Part shown: in pieces, positions 17,120 through 26,500 of the stretch
Layout: every line of letters begins with the position of its first letter
Position numbering within the stretch: the first letter of the stretch is position 1
NCBI GenBank assembly: GCA_902765395.1
Contig: CACWZP010000013.1
Location: 1-64,000 of the forward strand
Direction of reading: 5' to 3'
DNA: 64,000 bases
Source of the DNA: an uncultured Eubacteriales bacterium
Lineage (GTDB): Bacteria; Bacillota; Clostridia; Christensenellales; Aristaeellaceae
Translations under genes and position numbers: made by a program
The notes under the pieces: generated by a model
What the model saw: the letters and a program-made list of their open reading frames with translations, nothing else
Told to the model about the DNA's origin: nothing
Databases searched by the model: none

Positions 17120-17719
17120 ATGAATATGCTTTTCGCGGAAACGCTGCGCCGGCTGAGAATGGAAAGAAAGCTTTCGCAGCAGGAGCTGGCCGACAAGATG
17201 TACGTCACCCGGTCCACCGTGGCACGCTGGGAAACCGGCAGCCGCCTGCCGGACGCGGCGATGATCTCCCGGCTGTCCCGGTGCCTGGGCGTGGATGTGA
17301 ACACGCTGCTCAACGCCGCCGCGGAGAGCGACGAAGCTCCGAACGTCATCATGGTGGACGACCGGCAGATCGTGCTCTCCGGCGGCCTGCCCATACTGGA
17401 AGAGGTGCTGCCCGGCGCCGCGATCACCGGCTTCACCCGGCCCTCCGAGGCCGTGGAATACGCCAGGAGCCACCGCGTCGCGCTGGCCTTCCTGGACATC
17501 GAGCTGGGCAAGACCAGCGGGCTGGACCTGTGCCGCACGCTGCTTGAGATCAACCCCCGCACGAACGTGGTGTTCCTGACCGCCTATGTGGAATACTCCT
17601 TCGGCGCCTGGGGCACCGGGGCCAGCGGCTTCATGCTCAAGCCCATCACGGCCCAGGGCGTGCGGGAGCAGCTGAAGAACCTGCGGTATCCGTTCTGGGC
17701 AGGAGGCGCCGGGGAATGA
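17120..17719 (+). CDS. Response regulator with N-terminal XRE-type HTH and C-terminal receiver
   Basis: This 199-residue protein reverses the usual order of a response regulator. Residues 5-60 are an XRE-type helix-turn-helix (LRMERKLSQQELADKMYV, TVARWETGSRLPD). Residues 75-195 are a receiver with VIMVDD, the phospho-acceptor Asp 126 in LAFLDIEL, and Lys 174 in GFMLKPI. There is no further output domain, so the HTH is presumably the output. I chose the ATG at 17120, preceded by GGAG. It overlaps the kinase gene by four bases, so the two are a natural pair. Confidence 0.88.
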   Translation: MNMLFAETLRRLRMERKLSQQELADKMYVTRSTVARWETGSRLPDAAMISRLSRCLGVDVNTLLNAAAESDEAPNVIMVDDRQIVLSGGLPILEEVLPGAAITGFTRPSEAVEYARSHRVALAFLDIELGKTSGLDLCRTLLEINPRTNVVFLTAYVEYSFGAWGTGASGFMLKPITAQGVREQLKNLRYPFWAGGAGE

Positions 17720-18975
17720 ACATTTCGGCCGTTCAGATTGATTTCTTTATCATGGGCTTCATGTTGGCGCTGACGCTGCTGGGGCTCGGCGTCGCGTCTG
17801 CCATCCCCGGCATGGACCGCTGGAGCAGGCGCTTTTTCGTCCTGCTCTTCGCCATACTCGCGGTGAGCGTCAGCGTGGCACTTGTGGATCTGATCATCTA
17901 TGGGCTCCCCGGCACGATCATGGTGGAGCAGTTCATCTGGGCATTCGAATCCCTGCTCGCCACGCTGTCGATGCCCATGTTCACGCTCTACCTGCTGCGC
18001 TGCTGCGGGGAAAGCACGGCAAGGAGCGCCCTGTTCCGCGCCGTGAGCGCCATGTGGGCCCTGTATTTCATCGAGGTGATCATTGCCCAGTTCACGCCCT
18101 GGTTCTACTACACCACGCCGGATTACCAGTTTGAGCGCGGCCCGGGATACTGGGTAGGGCTCCTGCCCCTGATATTCATCATGGTGCTGAACCTGGCGGG
18201 CGTCATCAGGCGGCGGGACAAGCTGTCCCGGAAGTACTACATCGTCTTCCTCATCCACCTGATCCCGCTGGGGATCGCCATAGTCATCCATTCGATCATC
18301 TATAACTTCCTGGTCCTGGATACCGGGCTGACCCTCTCCATGCTGGTGATGTTCGCCATCATCCTGCTGGACAACGTGGATCGGTACATGCGCCAGCAGC
18401 GGGAGATCGCCCATCAGCGCGCCAGCGTCATGGTGCTTCAAATGCGGCCCCACTTCATCCACAACACCATGACCAGCATCTACTACCTCTGCGGCCAGGA
18501 CCCCAAAAAGGCCCAGCAGGTCACGCTGGACTTCAACACCTACCTGCGCCGGAACTTCACCGCCATTGCCAGCGACCACACCATCCCCTTCTCCGAGGAG
18601 CTGGAGCACACCCGGGCCTACCTGGCCGTGGAGCAGGCCCAGTTTGAGGACCGCCTTTTCGTGGATTACGACACGCCCCACACCCTGTTCCGCCTGCCGC
18701 CGTTGACGCTGCAGCCCATCGTGGAAAACGCCGTCAAGCACGGCATGGACCCGGACGCCGAGCCGCTGCGCATCGCCATCCGCACCCGCAGTACGGACAA
18801 CGGCAGCGAGATCACCGTCTCCGACAACGGCCCGGGCTTTGAGCCCGCGGACGACAAGGAGCCGCACATCGCCCTGGCCAACATACAGCAGCGGCTGGAG
18901 ATGATGTGCGGCGGAAAGCTCGCGATACAGCCCCGCGCGGAGGGCGGGACCGTCGTTCGGGTGACGATTCCCTGA
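17716..18975 (+). CDS. LytS-type sensor histidine kinase with seven-helix membrane sensor
   Basis: This 419-residue kinase should phosphorylate the receiver of the overlapping upstream gene. About seven membrane helices span residues 8-222. The His_kinase domain follows, with LQMRPHFIHNTMTSIYYL (His 246 the likely phospho-site). The ATPase domain shows LQPIVENAVKHGMDPDAE, VSDNGPGF and ALANIQQRLEMMCGGK. This is the LytS/YehU class, not the EnvZ class. AGGAGG lies nine bases before the ATG. The signal may be a small molecule sensed in the membrane (inference). Confidence 0.9.
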   Translation: MNISAVQIDFFIMGFMLALTLLGLGVASAIPGMDRWSRRFFVLLFAILAVSVSVALVDLIIYGLPGTIMVEQFIWAFESLLATLSMPMFTLYLLRCCGESTARSALFRAVSAMWALYFIEVIIAQFTPWFYYTTPDYQFERGPGYWVGLLPLIFIMVLNLAGVIRRRDKLSRKYYIVFLIHLIPLGIAIVIHSIIYNFLVLDTGLTLSMLVMFAIILLDNVDRYMRQQREIAHQRASVMVLQMRPHFIHNTMTSIYYLCGQDPKKAQQVTLDFNTYLRRNFTAIASDHTIPFSEELEHTRAYLAVEQAQFEDRLFVDYDTPHTLFRLPPLTLQPIVENAVKHGMDPDAEPLRIAIRTRSTDNGSEITVSDNGPGFEPADDKEPHIALANIQQRLEMMCGGKLAIQPRAEGGTVVRVTIP

Positions 18976-18995
18976 CGGTCGGCGCGCATAAAGCG

Positions 18996-19029
18996 ACCGT
19001 GCCCGGAGCGTCAATGCCCCGGGCACGGT
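18996..19029. terminator. Bidirectional terminator between convergent genes
   Basis: ACCGTGCCCGG (18996-19006) pairs perfectly with CCGGGCACGGT (19019-19029), with a 12-base loop. It lies between the kinase gene (+) and the P-type ATPase gene (-) and can serve both. Confidence 0.75.
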
Positions 19030-19052
19030 ATTCATATTGATTCTCCCTGGCG

Positions 19053-21701
19053 TCACGCCTTTTCGGCGGGCGCCTTCTTTTTCGCGGCGGCGCGCTCGAT
19101 CAGCTTGAGCAACTCCACCACCGGCACGATGCACAGCGCGATGCCCATGGAGACGGCGTACTCGCGCAGGGTGATCTTCGCGAAGGAGAAGGCGTCGCGC
19201 AGGAAGGGCACGAACACCACCGCGGTGGTCATCAGCAGCGAGAACACCAGCGTCAGCCACAGCCAGCGGTTCTGCGTCTTCTCCGAGGCCAGCGAGCCCC
19301 GGCGGGAGCGCATGTTGAAGGCGTGGAAGATCTCCGTCATGCTCAGCGTGAGGAAGGCCATGGTCATGCCCTCCGGCGACTGGGCGATGGCCCAGCTCCC
19401 GGCGGTCAAGCGGTGGGCGGTGAAGTAGCTCACCAGCGTCAGCAGCGCGATCACGATCCCCTGCAGGCACATGTCGAAGGCCAGGCCCCCGGCGAATATC
19501 CCCTCCTCCGGGCGGCGGGGCGGCCGGCGCATGGTGTCCGGCTCGGCCTCCTCCATACCCAGGGCGATGGCCGGGAAGGTGTCGGTGATCAGGTTGATCC
19601 ACAGGATGTGCACGGGCTTGAAGATGGTGAAGCCCATCAGCGTGGCCGCGAACACCGCCAGCACCTCGGCCAGGTTCGCCGACAGCAGGTACTGGATGGC
19701 CTTGCGGATGTTGTCGTAGATGCGCCGGCCCTCGGCCACGGCGGAGACGATGGTGGCGAAGTTGTCGTCGGTCAGGATCATGTCCGCCACGGACTTGGTC
19801 ACGTCGGTACCGGTGATGCCCATGCCTACGCCGATGTCCGCCTGCTTGATGGAAGGCGCGTCGTTCACGCCGTCGCCGGTCATGGCGGTGACGCAGTCAA
19901 GCCCCTGCCAGGCCTTCACGATGCGCACCTTGTTCTCCGGCTGCACCCGTGCGTAGACGGAATAGCGCCGCACGTCCTGGGCGAAGGTCTCCTCGTCGAT
20001 GGCGTCCAGCTCCGCGCCGGTGATGGCCTGCTGGCCGGGGTCCAGTATGCCCAGCTCCCTGGCGATGGCCACGGCGGTATCCCTGTGGTCGCCGGTGATC
20101 ATGATGGGCCGAATGCCCGCCTGGCGGCAAAGGCCGATGGCGTCCTTCACCTCGGGACGGATGGGGTCGATCATGCCGGACATGCCGATCCAGGTCAGAT
20201 CCTGCTCCAGCTCCTCAGGCGCGTTCCCCGCGGGCCGCGCGTCATACACGCGCTGGGCCGCTGCCAGCACGCGCAGCGCCTCGTCGGCCATGGCCTTGTT
20301 GGCCGCGTTGATCTCCCGGCGCATCTCCTCGGTCATGGGCACCGCCTGGCCGTTCACCCAGGCCTTCGTGCAGCGGCGCAGCACCTCGTCCGGCGCGCCC
20401 TTGGTGAACTGGATGAAGCCCTCGCCCGCCCTGGCGCGGTGGAGCGTGGTCATCATCTTGCGGATGGAATCAAAGGGTGCCTCGTCCACCCGGGGCAGGT
20501 CGGCCTCCATCTCGTCCTTGATGAGGCCCGCCTTCGCGGCATCGTTCACCAGGGCGCACTCGGTGGCCTCGCCCACCGCCTCGCCGCCCTCCAGCTTCGC
20601 GTCGGAGGCCAGCGCCATGGCGGTCATCAGCAGCCGCTCGTCTTCGGTGACCCGGCGCATGACCGTCATTTTGTTCTGGGTCAGGGTGCCGGTCTTGTCG
20701 GAGCAGATGATCCGGGTACAGCCCAGGGTCTCCACCGCGGTCAGCTTGCGGATGATGGCATGGTTCTTCGACATCTTCGTCACGCCGATGGACAGCAGGA
20801 TCGTCACCACCGCGCTCAATCCCTCGGGGATGGCCGCCACGGCCAGCGACACGGCGATCATGAAAGTGTCCAGCACCGCCGCGCCGCCGTTTCGGATCAG
20901 GTTCACGACGAACACGAAGGCGCAGATGATCAGGATCATGACCGACAGCTTCCGGCTCAGCTCGGTGAGCCGCTTCTGCAGCGGCGTCTGCTCGTCCTCG
21001 GCGCTGTGCAGCGCGTCGGCAATGCTGCCCATCTGGGTCTGCATGCCGGTGTCGGCCACAACGGCGCGGCCGCGGCCATAGGTGACGGTGGAGCCCATGT
21101 AGACCATGTTGGTGCGGTCGCCCAAGGGCACGTCGCGGTTGTCCGCGGCGGTCAGCGCCTCCACCTGCTTGTCCACGTCCACGGACTCGCCGGTGAGCGC
21201 CGCCTCCTCCACCTTCATGGAGGCGGCCTCGATCAGCCGCGCGTCGGCGGGCACCGCGTCGCCGGCCTCCAGCACGATCACGTCGCCGGGCACCAGCTCC
21301 TCGGCCTTCACCGTCAGCTGGTGGCCGCCGCGCACCACCTTCGCCGTGGCAGCCGCGATCTGCTGCAGCGCCTCGATGGCCGCCTCGGCCTTGTTCTCCT
21401 GGTACACGCCCAGGCAGGCGTTGATCAGCACCACCGCCAGGATGATGATGGTGTCCGCCAGGCTCTCCCCGGCATAGACGGCCGTCACCGCGCTGACGAT
21501 GGCCGCGCCGATCAGCACCAGCGTCATCGGGTCCTTCAGCTGGCCCAGGAACCGCTTGAGCAGGCTGACCTTTTCGGCCTCCCGCAGCTTGTTGGGCCCG
21601 TATTTCGACAGCCGGCCCGCCGCCTCGTCGTTCGTCAGTCCCTCCGGGGATGACCCCAGCGCCTTCAGTGTCTCTTCCGTTGTTTCCAGATAGGGCTTCA
21701 C
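19053..21701 (-). CDS. Calcium-type P-type ATPase (P2A)
   Basis: This 882-residue pump should export a divalent cation, probably Ca2+, using ATP. All the landmarks are present: an N-terminal cation-ATPase domain, LTGES in the actuator, the membrane motif IPEGL (Glu 293), the phosphorylation site CSDKTGTLT (Asp 335), MITGDHRDTA and TGDGVNDAPSIKQADIG. The helix-6 segment WINLITDTFPAIALGME keeps the residues that complete the Ca2+ site in SERCA-like pumps. The length fits bacterial P2A pumps. The start is a GTG at 21701 with only a weak ribosome binding site. It is monocistronic. Confidence 0.93.
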   Translation of the reverse strand: MKPYLETTEETLKALGSSPEGLTNDEAAGRLSKYGPNKLREAEKVSLLKRFLGQLKDPMTLVLIGAAIVSAVTAVYAGESLADTIIILAVVLINACLGVYQENKAEAAIEALQQIAAATAKVVRGGHQLTVKAEELVPGDVIVLEAGDAVPADARLIEAASMKVEEAALTGESVDVDKQVEALTAADNRDVPLGDRTNMVYMGSTVTYGRGRAVVADTGMQTQMGSIADALHSAEDEQTPLQKRLTELSRKLSVMILIICAFVFVVNLIRNGGAAVLDTFMIAVSLAVAAIPEGLSAVVTILLSIGVTKMSKNHAIIRKLTAVETLGCTRIICSDKTGTLTQNKMTVMRRVTEDERLLMTAMALASDAKLEGGEAVGEATECALVNDAAKAGLIKDEMEADLPRVDEAPFDSIRKMMTTLHRARAGEGFIQFTKGAPDEVLRRCTKAWVNGQAVPMTEEMRREINAANKAMADEALRVLAAAQRVYDARPAGNAPEELEQDLTWIGMSGMIDPIRPEVKDAIGLCRQAGIRPIMITGDHRDTAVAIARELGILDPGQQAITGAELDAIDEETFAQDVRRYSVYARVQPENKVRIVKAWQGLDCVTAMTGDGVNDAPSIKQADIGVGMGITGTDVTKSVADMILTDDNFATIVSAVAEGRRIYDNIRKAIQYLLSANLAEVLAVFAATLMGFTIFKPVHILWINLITDTFPAIALGMEEAEPDTMRRPPRRPEEGIFAGGLAFDMCLQGIVIALLTLVSYFTAHRLTAGSWAIAQSPEGMTMAFLTLSMTEIFHAFNMRSRRGSLASEKTQNRWLWLTLVFSLLMTTAVVFVPFLRDAFSFAKITLREYAVSMGIALCIVPVVELLKLIERAAAKKKAPAEKA

Positions 21702-21767
21702 CTTGTACTCACGCTCGCTTTCTGATCCATGCCCAGGCGCACAGCCGCGCCGCTTTTAACCATTCAC

Positions 21768-21796
21768 ATGATAGCAGATTGCCGCCATTTTTTCAA
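21768..21796 (-). promoter_or_regulatory. Promoter of the P-type ATPase gene
   Basis: TTGAAA (21791-21796) and TATCAT (21768-21773) are 17 bases apart on the minus strand, about 67 bases before the GTG start. Confidence 0.65.
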
Positions 21797-21884
21797 CCCG
21801 TTTGACCGACTTGTCGATTCTTATTCCATGCTTTCAACAGCGCTGAGCCAGTCGGTCGGCTCTCGGGAAAACCGCCGCGTCCGG

Positions 21885-23279
21885 TCAGTCGGCCGGTTCG
21901 CTCTGCTCGCGGGTGATGGCCGCCTTCTTCCGCCAGGCGCCGCCGCGATAGCGCAAAAACCCTGCGGCGGCCACCAGCGTCCATGTGAAGGCCGTGCCCA
22001 GCCAGATGCCCCAGACGCCGATGGACGGGATCATCGTCAGCGGCTTGGGGAAGGCCACCCGGCCCACCATCTCGCAGGCGCCGGAGATCAGCGAAAACGC
22101 GCTGTCGCCTGAGCCGTTCAGCACGCCGCGGCACGCGTAGATCATGCCCAGCGGAGCCAGGAACCACGTGGTCAGCCGCAGGCCGTGGGCGCCGTAGCGA
22201 ATGACCTCCGCGCCCTGCTCGGCGTCCACGAACAGGCCCATCACCCAGGGGCTGAACAGCTGGAAGGCCAGCGTCATCGCCGCCGCGAACGCCAGGATCA
22301 GCAGCACCGCGTGGCGGAAGCCCTCCCCCACCCGTTCGCTCTTGTTCGCGCCGATGTTCTGCCCCGTGAAGGTGGACAGCGCCGCGAACATGGACATGAA
22401 GGGCTGCTGCACCAGCGCCTCCACGCGGCTGGTGGCCGTGAAGGCCGCGCCCACCACCGAGCCGAAGCTGTTCACCACCGATTGCAGGGCGATCAGCGAC
22501 AGCGCCACCATGGAGGACTGGGCCGCCAGGGGCACGCCGATGCGGAAGCACTGGCGGATCAGCGTCGCGTTCGGCTTCCACATGGACCGATCCAGTATAA
22601 ACATGGGGTTGTGGCGGGAGGCGTACATGAAGCAGCCCACGGCGGACAGCGCCTGGGCGATGATGGTTGCGCCCGCCGCGCCGCCCACGCCCCAGCCCAG
22701 GCTGCGGATGAAGAACAGGTCGAGGAACACGTTGAGGATGCTGGCGGCCACCAGGAAGAACAGCGGCGTGCGGGAATCGCCCACGCCCCGCAGTATCGAG
22801 GAGACACAGTTGTACATGGACACGGCGATCACGCCCGCGCAGCGCACCTGCATATAGATCACGGCCTGGTCCATGATGTTCTCCGGCGTGCCGATCAGCC
22901 CAAGCACCGTCCGCGCCAGGCCAAAGCCCAGTCCGCCCATCACCAGCGCGGCGGAGGCCATGATGTACACGGCGTTGGTGATCACCCGCTTGACCGTGTC
23001 GGGCCGCTCCGCGCCGAAGGCCTGGGCGATCAGTATGCCCACGCCGCTGGCCAGGCCGCTGCACAGCGAAAAGAACAGGAAGCTCAGCGAGTTCGTCGCG
23101 CCCACCGCCGCCAGGGCGTCCGGGCCGATGTACCGGCCGACGATCATCATGTCCACCATGCTGTAGACCTGCTGGAAGATGTTGCCCACCAGCAGCGGCA
23201 CCATGAACCGCAGCAGCAGCCCCGTGGGGTTGCCCTGGGTCATGTCCATCATGTGGTGCGTCCGTTTGCGCGTTTGCAT
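21885..23279 (-). CDS. MATE family efflux transporter
   Basis: This 464-residue, 12-helix protein belongs to the MATE exporters, which expel drugs or cationic metabolites in exchange for Na+ or H+. The N-terminus reads MDMTQGNPTGLLLRFMVPLL and VDMMIVGRYIGPDALAAVGA, typical of DinF/NorM-like members in Clostridia. The homologous second half begins around IRQCFRIGVPLAAQSSMV. I chose the ATG at 23279 (AGGGAAG upstream). A longer frame to 23504 adds an unlikely Arg/Pro-rich extension. It stands alone; two other MATE genes are in the window. Confidence 0.92.
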   Translation of the reverse strand: MQTRKRTHHMMDMTQGNPTGLLLRFMVPLLVGNIFQQVYSMVDMMIVGRYIGPDALAAVGATNSLSFLFFSLCSGLASGVGILIAQAFGAERPDTVKRVITNAVYIMASAALVMGGLGFGLARTVLGLIGTPENIMDQAVIYMQVRCAGVIAVSMYNCVSSILRGVGDSRTPLFFLVAASILNVFLDLFFIRSLGWGVGGAAGATIIAQALSAVGCFMYASRHNPMFILDRSMWKPNATLIRQCFRIGVPLAAQSSMVALSLIALQSVVNSFGSVVGAAFTATSRVEALVQQPFMSMFAALSTFTGQNIGANKSERVGEGFRHAVLLILAFAAAMTLAFQLFSPWVMGLFVDAEQGAEVIRYGAHGLRLTTWFLAPLGMIYACRGVLNGSGDSAFSLISGACEMVGRVAFPKPLTMIPSIGVWGIWLGTAFTWTLVAAAGFLRYRGGAWRKKAAITREQSEPAD

Positions 23280-23507
23280 GCTCTCTTCCCTCTTGAAGAC
23301 ATTTTGTCGCGTGCCGGCATAGGCGCAGATCCGCGCTCCGCAGGCGCCGGGGCCCTGCCGGGCCGGCCCGAAAGCCGGAGGAGGCACCCGTCCGCGCGTT
23401 ATTATACAATCGGAAACAGCCACGGTCAATAGCCTTGTATTGTAATATTCTGGTTCACTGTTGAAACGGCGGGACGCCTTTTTGCCGGGGCGCTGGCAAA
23501 ACAAACC

Positions 23508-23531
23508 GGCCCCCGCCAGGCGGCGGGGGCC
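23508..23531 (-). terminator. Rho-independent terminator of the permease-GGDEF-EAL gene
   Basis: GGCCCCCGCC (23508-23517) pairs with GGCGGGGGCC (23522-23531). On the minus strand the stem is followed by GGTTTGTTTTG. It lies about 60 bases after the stop codon at 23591. Confidence 0.8.
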
Positions 23532-23590
23532 GTTCCATACTCGGGCCGGGGTTCAGCGCGTTCTGCGGCCCCAATTCCGGGTCGGCGGCG

Positions 23591-26500
23591 TCAGCGCGCC
23601 TCCTGCCGGAGCATCTCCAGGATGAACCGGTCGAAGTCCTCCGGAGGCACCGGCTTGGAGAAGTAGTAGCCCTGCACCAGGTCGCAGCCCATCTCCTTCA
23701 GCGCCAGGTATTGCTCCTCGGTCTCCACGCCCTCGGCCACCACGGGCACCTTCAGGTAGTCCGCGATCTCGATGATCAGCTCGATCATGCGCAGATCCTG
23801 CTTCTCCTTGAAGGCATTGCGCACGAAGCTCATGTCCAGCTTCAGCACGTCGATGGGCAGGTGGGACAGCATGCCCAGCGAGGAGTAGCCCGTGCCGAAG
23901 TCGTCCATCTCGATCCTGAAGCCCATGCCCACGCCGCTGAGCTCCCTGGCCATCGCAATGACCTGCTCCGAATCCCCGGTATAGGCGGATTCGGTGATCT
24001 CCAGCATCATGTCGTCGAAGGTCAGGTCGTAGGTGCGCAGGATGTCGTTGAAGATGTCCTTCAGGTTCGTCGCCAGCATGTCGATCCTGGAAACGTTCAC
24101 CGAGACCGGCACGGAATAGCCGAAGCGATCCTTCCAATCCCGGATGCGCGCGCCCGTCTCCCGCCAGACATACTCGTCCAGCTCCAGGATCAGGCCGTTG
24201 TCCTCCAGCAGCGGGATGAACACGCCGGGGCTGATCATGCCCAGCTCGGGATGGTTCCAGCGCACCAGCGCCTCGGCGCTGGCCAGCACGGGCTCATCGC
24301 CGCGCACGTCAAACTTCGGCTGGAGATACACCTTGAAATGCCTGTCCTTCAGCGATGCCCGGAAATCCTCCAGCAGCCGCTCCTTGAACAGCTCCTCCTG
24401 GTGCATCTGCGTGTCGTAAATGCCGATGGGCCTGGTGTGCCCGGTCTTGACCTTGTTCGACGCGATCCTGGCGTATTCGAACCGGCGCTCGATTTCAAGC
24501 GACTTGTCCACCTGGGCATATACGCCCATGCGCAGCCGCACGCGGTTCGCCGAGCCCTCTTCGCTGGTCAGCCCATCCGAAACCCACTCCAGCAGATGGT
24601 CGTAATCGTCCCTGTGGGGGCTGTAAATCAGGAAGGTGTCCGCGCCGCGGCGGCAGCCGACGCCGCCGATGTCGCGGGCCAGGTGGCGGATGCGTTCGCC
24701 GATGCGGCACAGGACCGCGTCGCCGTACTGCTTGCCATAGCGCTCGTTGAGCATGTGGAAGCGGTTCACGTCCATGACGATGGCGTCCATCGGCATTTCC
24801 GTGTAATGCTGGTCGTACATCCTGACATAGCGCAGGAAGTAGTCCAGGTTGAACAGGTTGGTCAGGCCGTCGCGCTCCGTCGACTGGATGATGCTTCGCT
24901 TTTCAGAAAGCTCGATGCAGCGGTTGACGCGCGCCCGCACGATCTCCCAGGAGGGATAGGGCTTGGGGATGAAATCCATGGCGCCGAATTTCAGGCATTC
25001 CACCTCGGCGGACTGGTCCGCCGTGAGCACGATGACGGGGATGTCCTTGAACTCCGTGCCTTCCTTCATCACCTTCAGGACCTCCATGCCGCTCATACGG
25101 GGCATGTTCAGATCCAGCATCACCAGCGCCAGCTCGGACTTGTGGGCCTTGATCTGCTCCAGGGCCTCGATGCCGTCGGAGGCATACAGCAGATCGTAGC
25201 CGTCCTGCAGCATGTTCCCCAGCATCATCAGGTTGACCGCTTCGTCCTCCACGATCAGCACGTGCTTCTTGATGTGCAGGATCTTCGCGTCCTCCAGCAT
25301 GGGCATCAGCATCTTGGCAGGGTTGTCGCTGTCGTCGCGGGTGACCGCGCCCAGGCCCTTCAGCAGCTGCTTTTCCTCGTACATCAGGCCGTCCGCGCGC
25401 TCAAACACGCTGTGGAAGCTCTTGTCCTCGCCGGGCACGAAGTCGGACAGGCCGCCGGAGACCACCACGCCGCTGGTGCTGATGTGCTCCACCGAGCGGT
25501 CGTGCAGCGCCAGCAGCAGCTCCTTGCGGATCACGTGGTCGCGGCCGGTCAGTATGACGACATACTCGTCGCCGCCGATGCGATAGACCGGGCTGTGCTG
25601 GAATATGTCGCAGATCATCTCAAACGCCTTGCGGATGTATTCGTCGCCGGCCTTGTGGCCCAGGGTATCGTTGATCTTCTTCAGGCCGTTCACGTCGCAG
25701 ACCACTACGGCGAAATCCTTGGCCGTACCCGCCTCGATGGCCGCGTCGATCTCCTTTTCATGCATCAGGTAGGCGTGCTTGCTCTTGGCGCCGGTCAGGG
25801 GATCCTTGAACGCGGTTTCCCGCGCGGCGTCGCGCTCGGCCACCGCCTTGGTCTCCCACTTCTGCATGGACACGTGGTTGATGAGCATCGCGCCCAGTGC
25901 CATCACGAACAGGCCGGACACCAGCAGCGAATTCAGGGTGTCGGTTCGCTGGACATGGTCGATCTGCGCCTGGACGAACGCGTCCTCGTCCGCCGCGGCG
26001 CCCTCCCTGTAGTAGTCCTGGACGGCATGGATGGCGTCGTGGGTGGTCTTTTCATCCACACGCCCCGACCAGATCATGGCCATGAAAACCACCAGCGCCA
26101 GCAGGGCGATCCAGACGATGATCGCCTTGCCGAAGCGGCGGGCGTGATCCTTCCTGATGATGTGGCGGAAGTAGAACAGGCCGATCACCGTCCACACCAT
26201 GAACAGGATATACGTCTCCGTCTCCAGCATCGCGTCGCCGAACAGTAGGGGAAAGAGCAGATAGATGCCGAACACCACCATCACAATCGAGCCGATCAGG
26301 CCGGTGACGCCCACCCGCCTGTTCTTCAGCTTTCGGGCGGTCTTCAGCGCGGCCGCGGAGACGAACCCGTACAGCATGGTGGCGCCCAGGGTGGTCACGT
26401 CCACGATCCAGCCGATGGCGGTCCTGCCGACGAACACAATGGGCACGCTGGCCGCCGCCACGAGGAGCATCGCGTTGGCGGGGATGCGCTTGTCGTTCAG

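Noticed and set aside
19323-21653. 776-codon open frame on the plus strand
   Set aside because: It is antisense to the P-type ATPase, with shadow composition (Gly/His/Asp/Arg-rich) and no ribosome binding site.
23711-26248. 845-codon open frame on the plus strand
   Set aside because: It is antisense to the permease-GGDEF-EAL gene; the composition shows no real domains.
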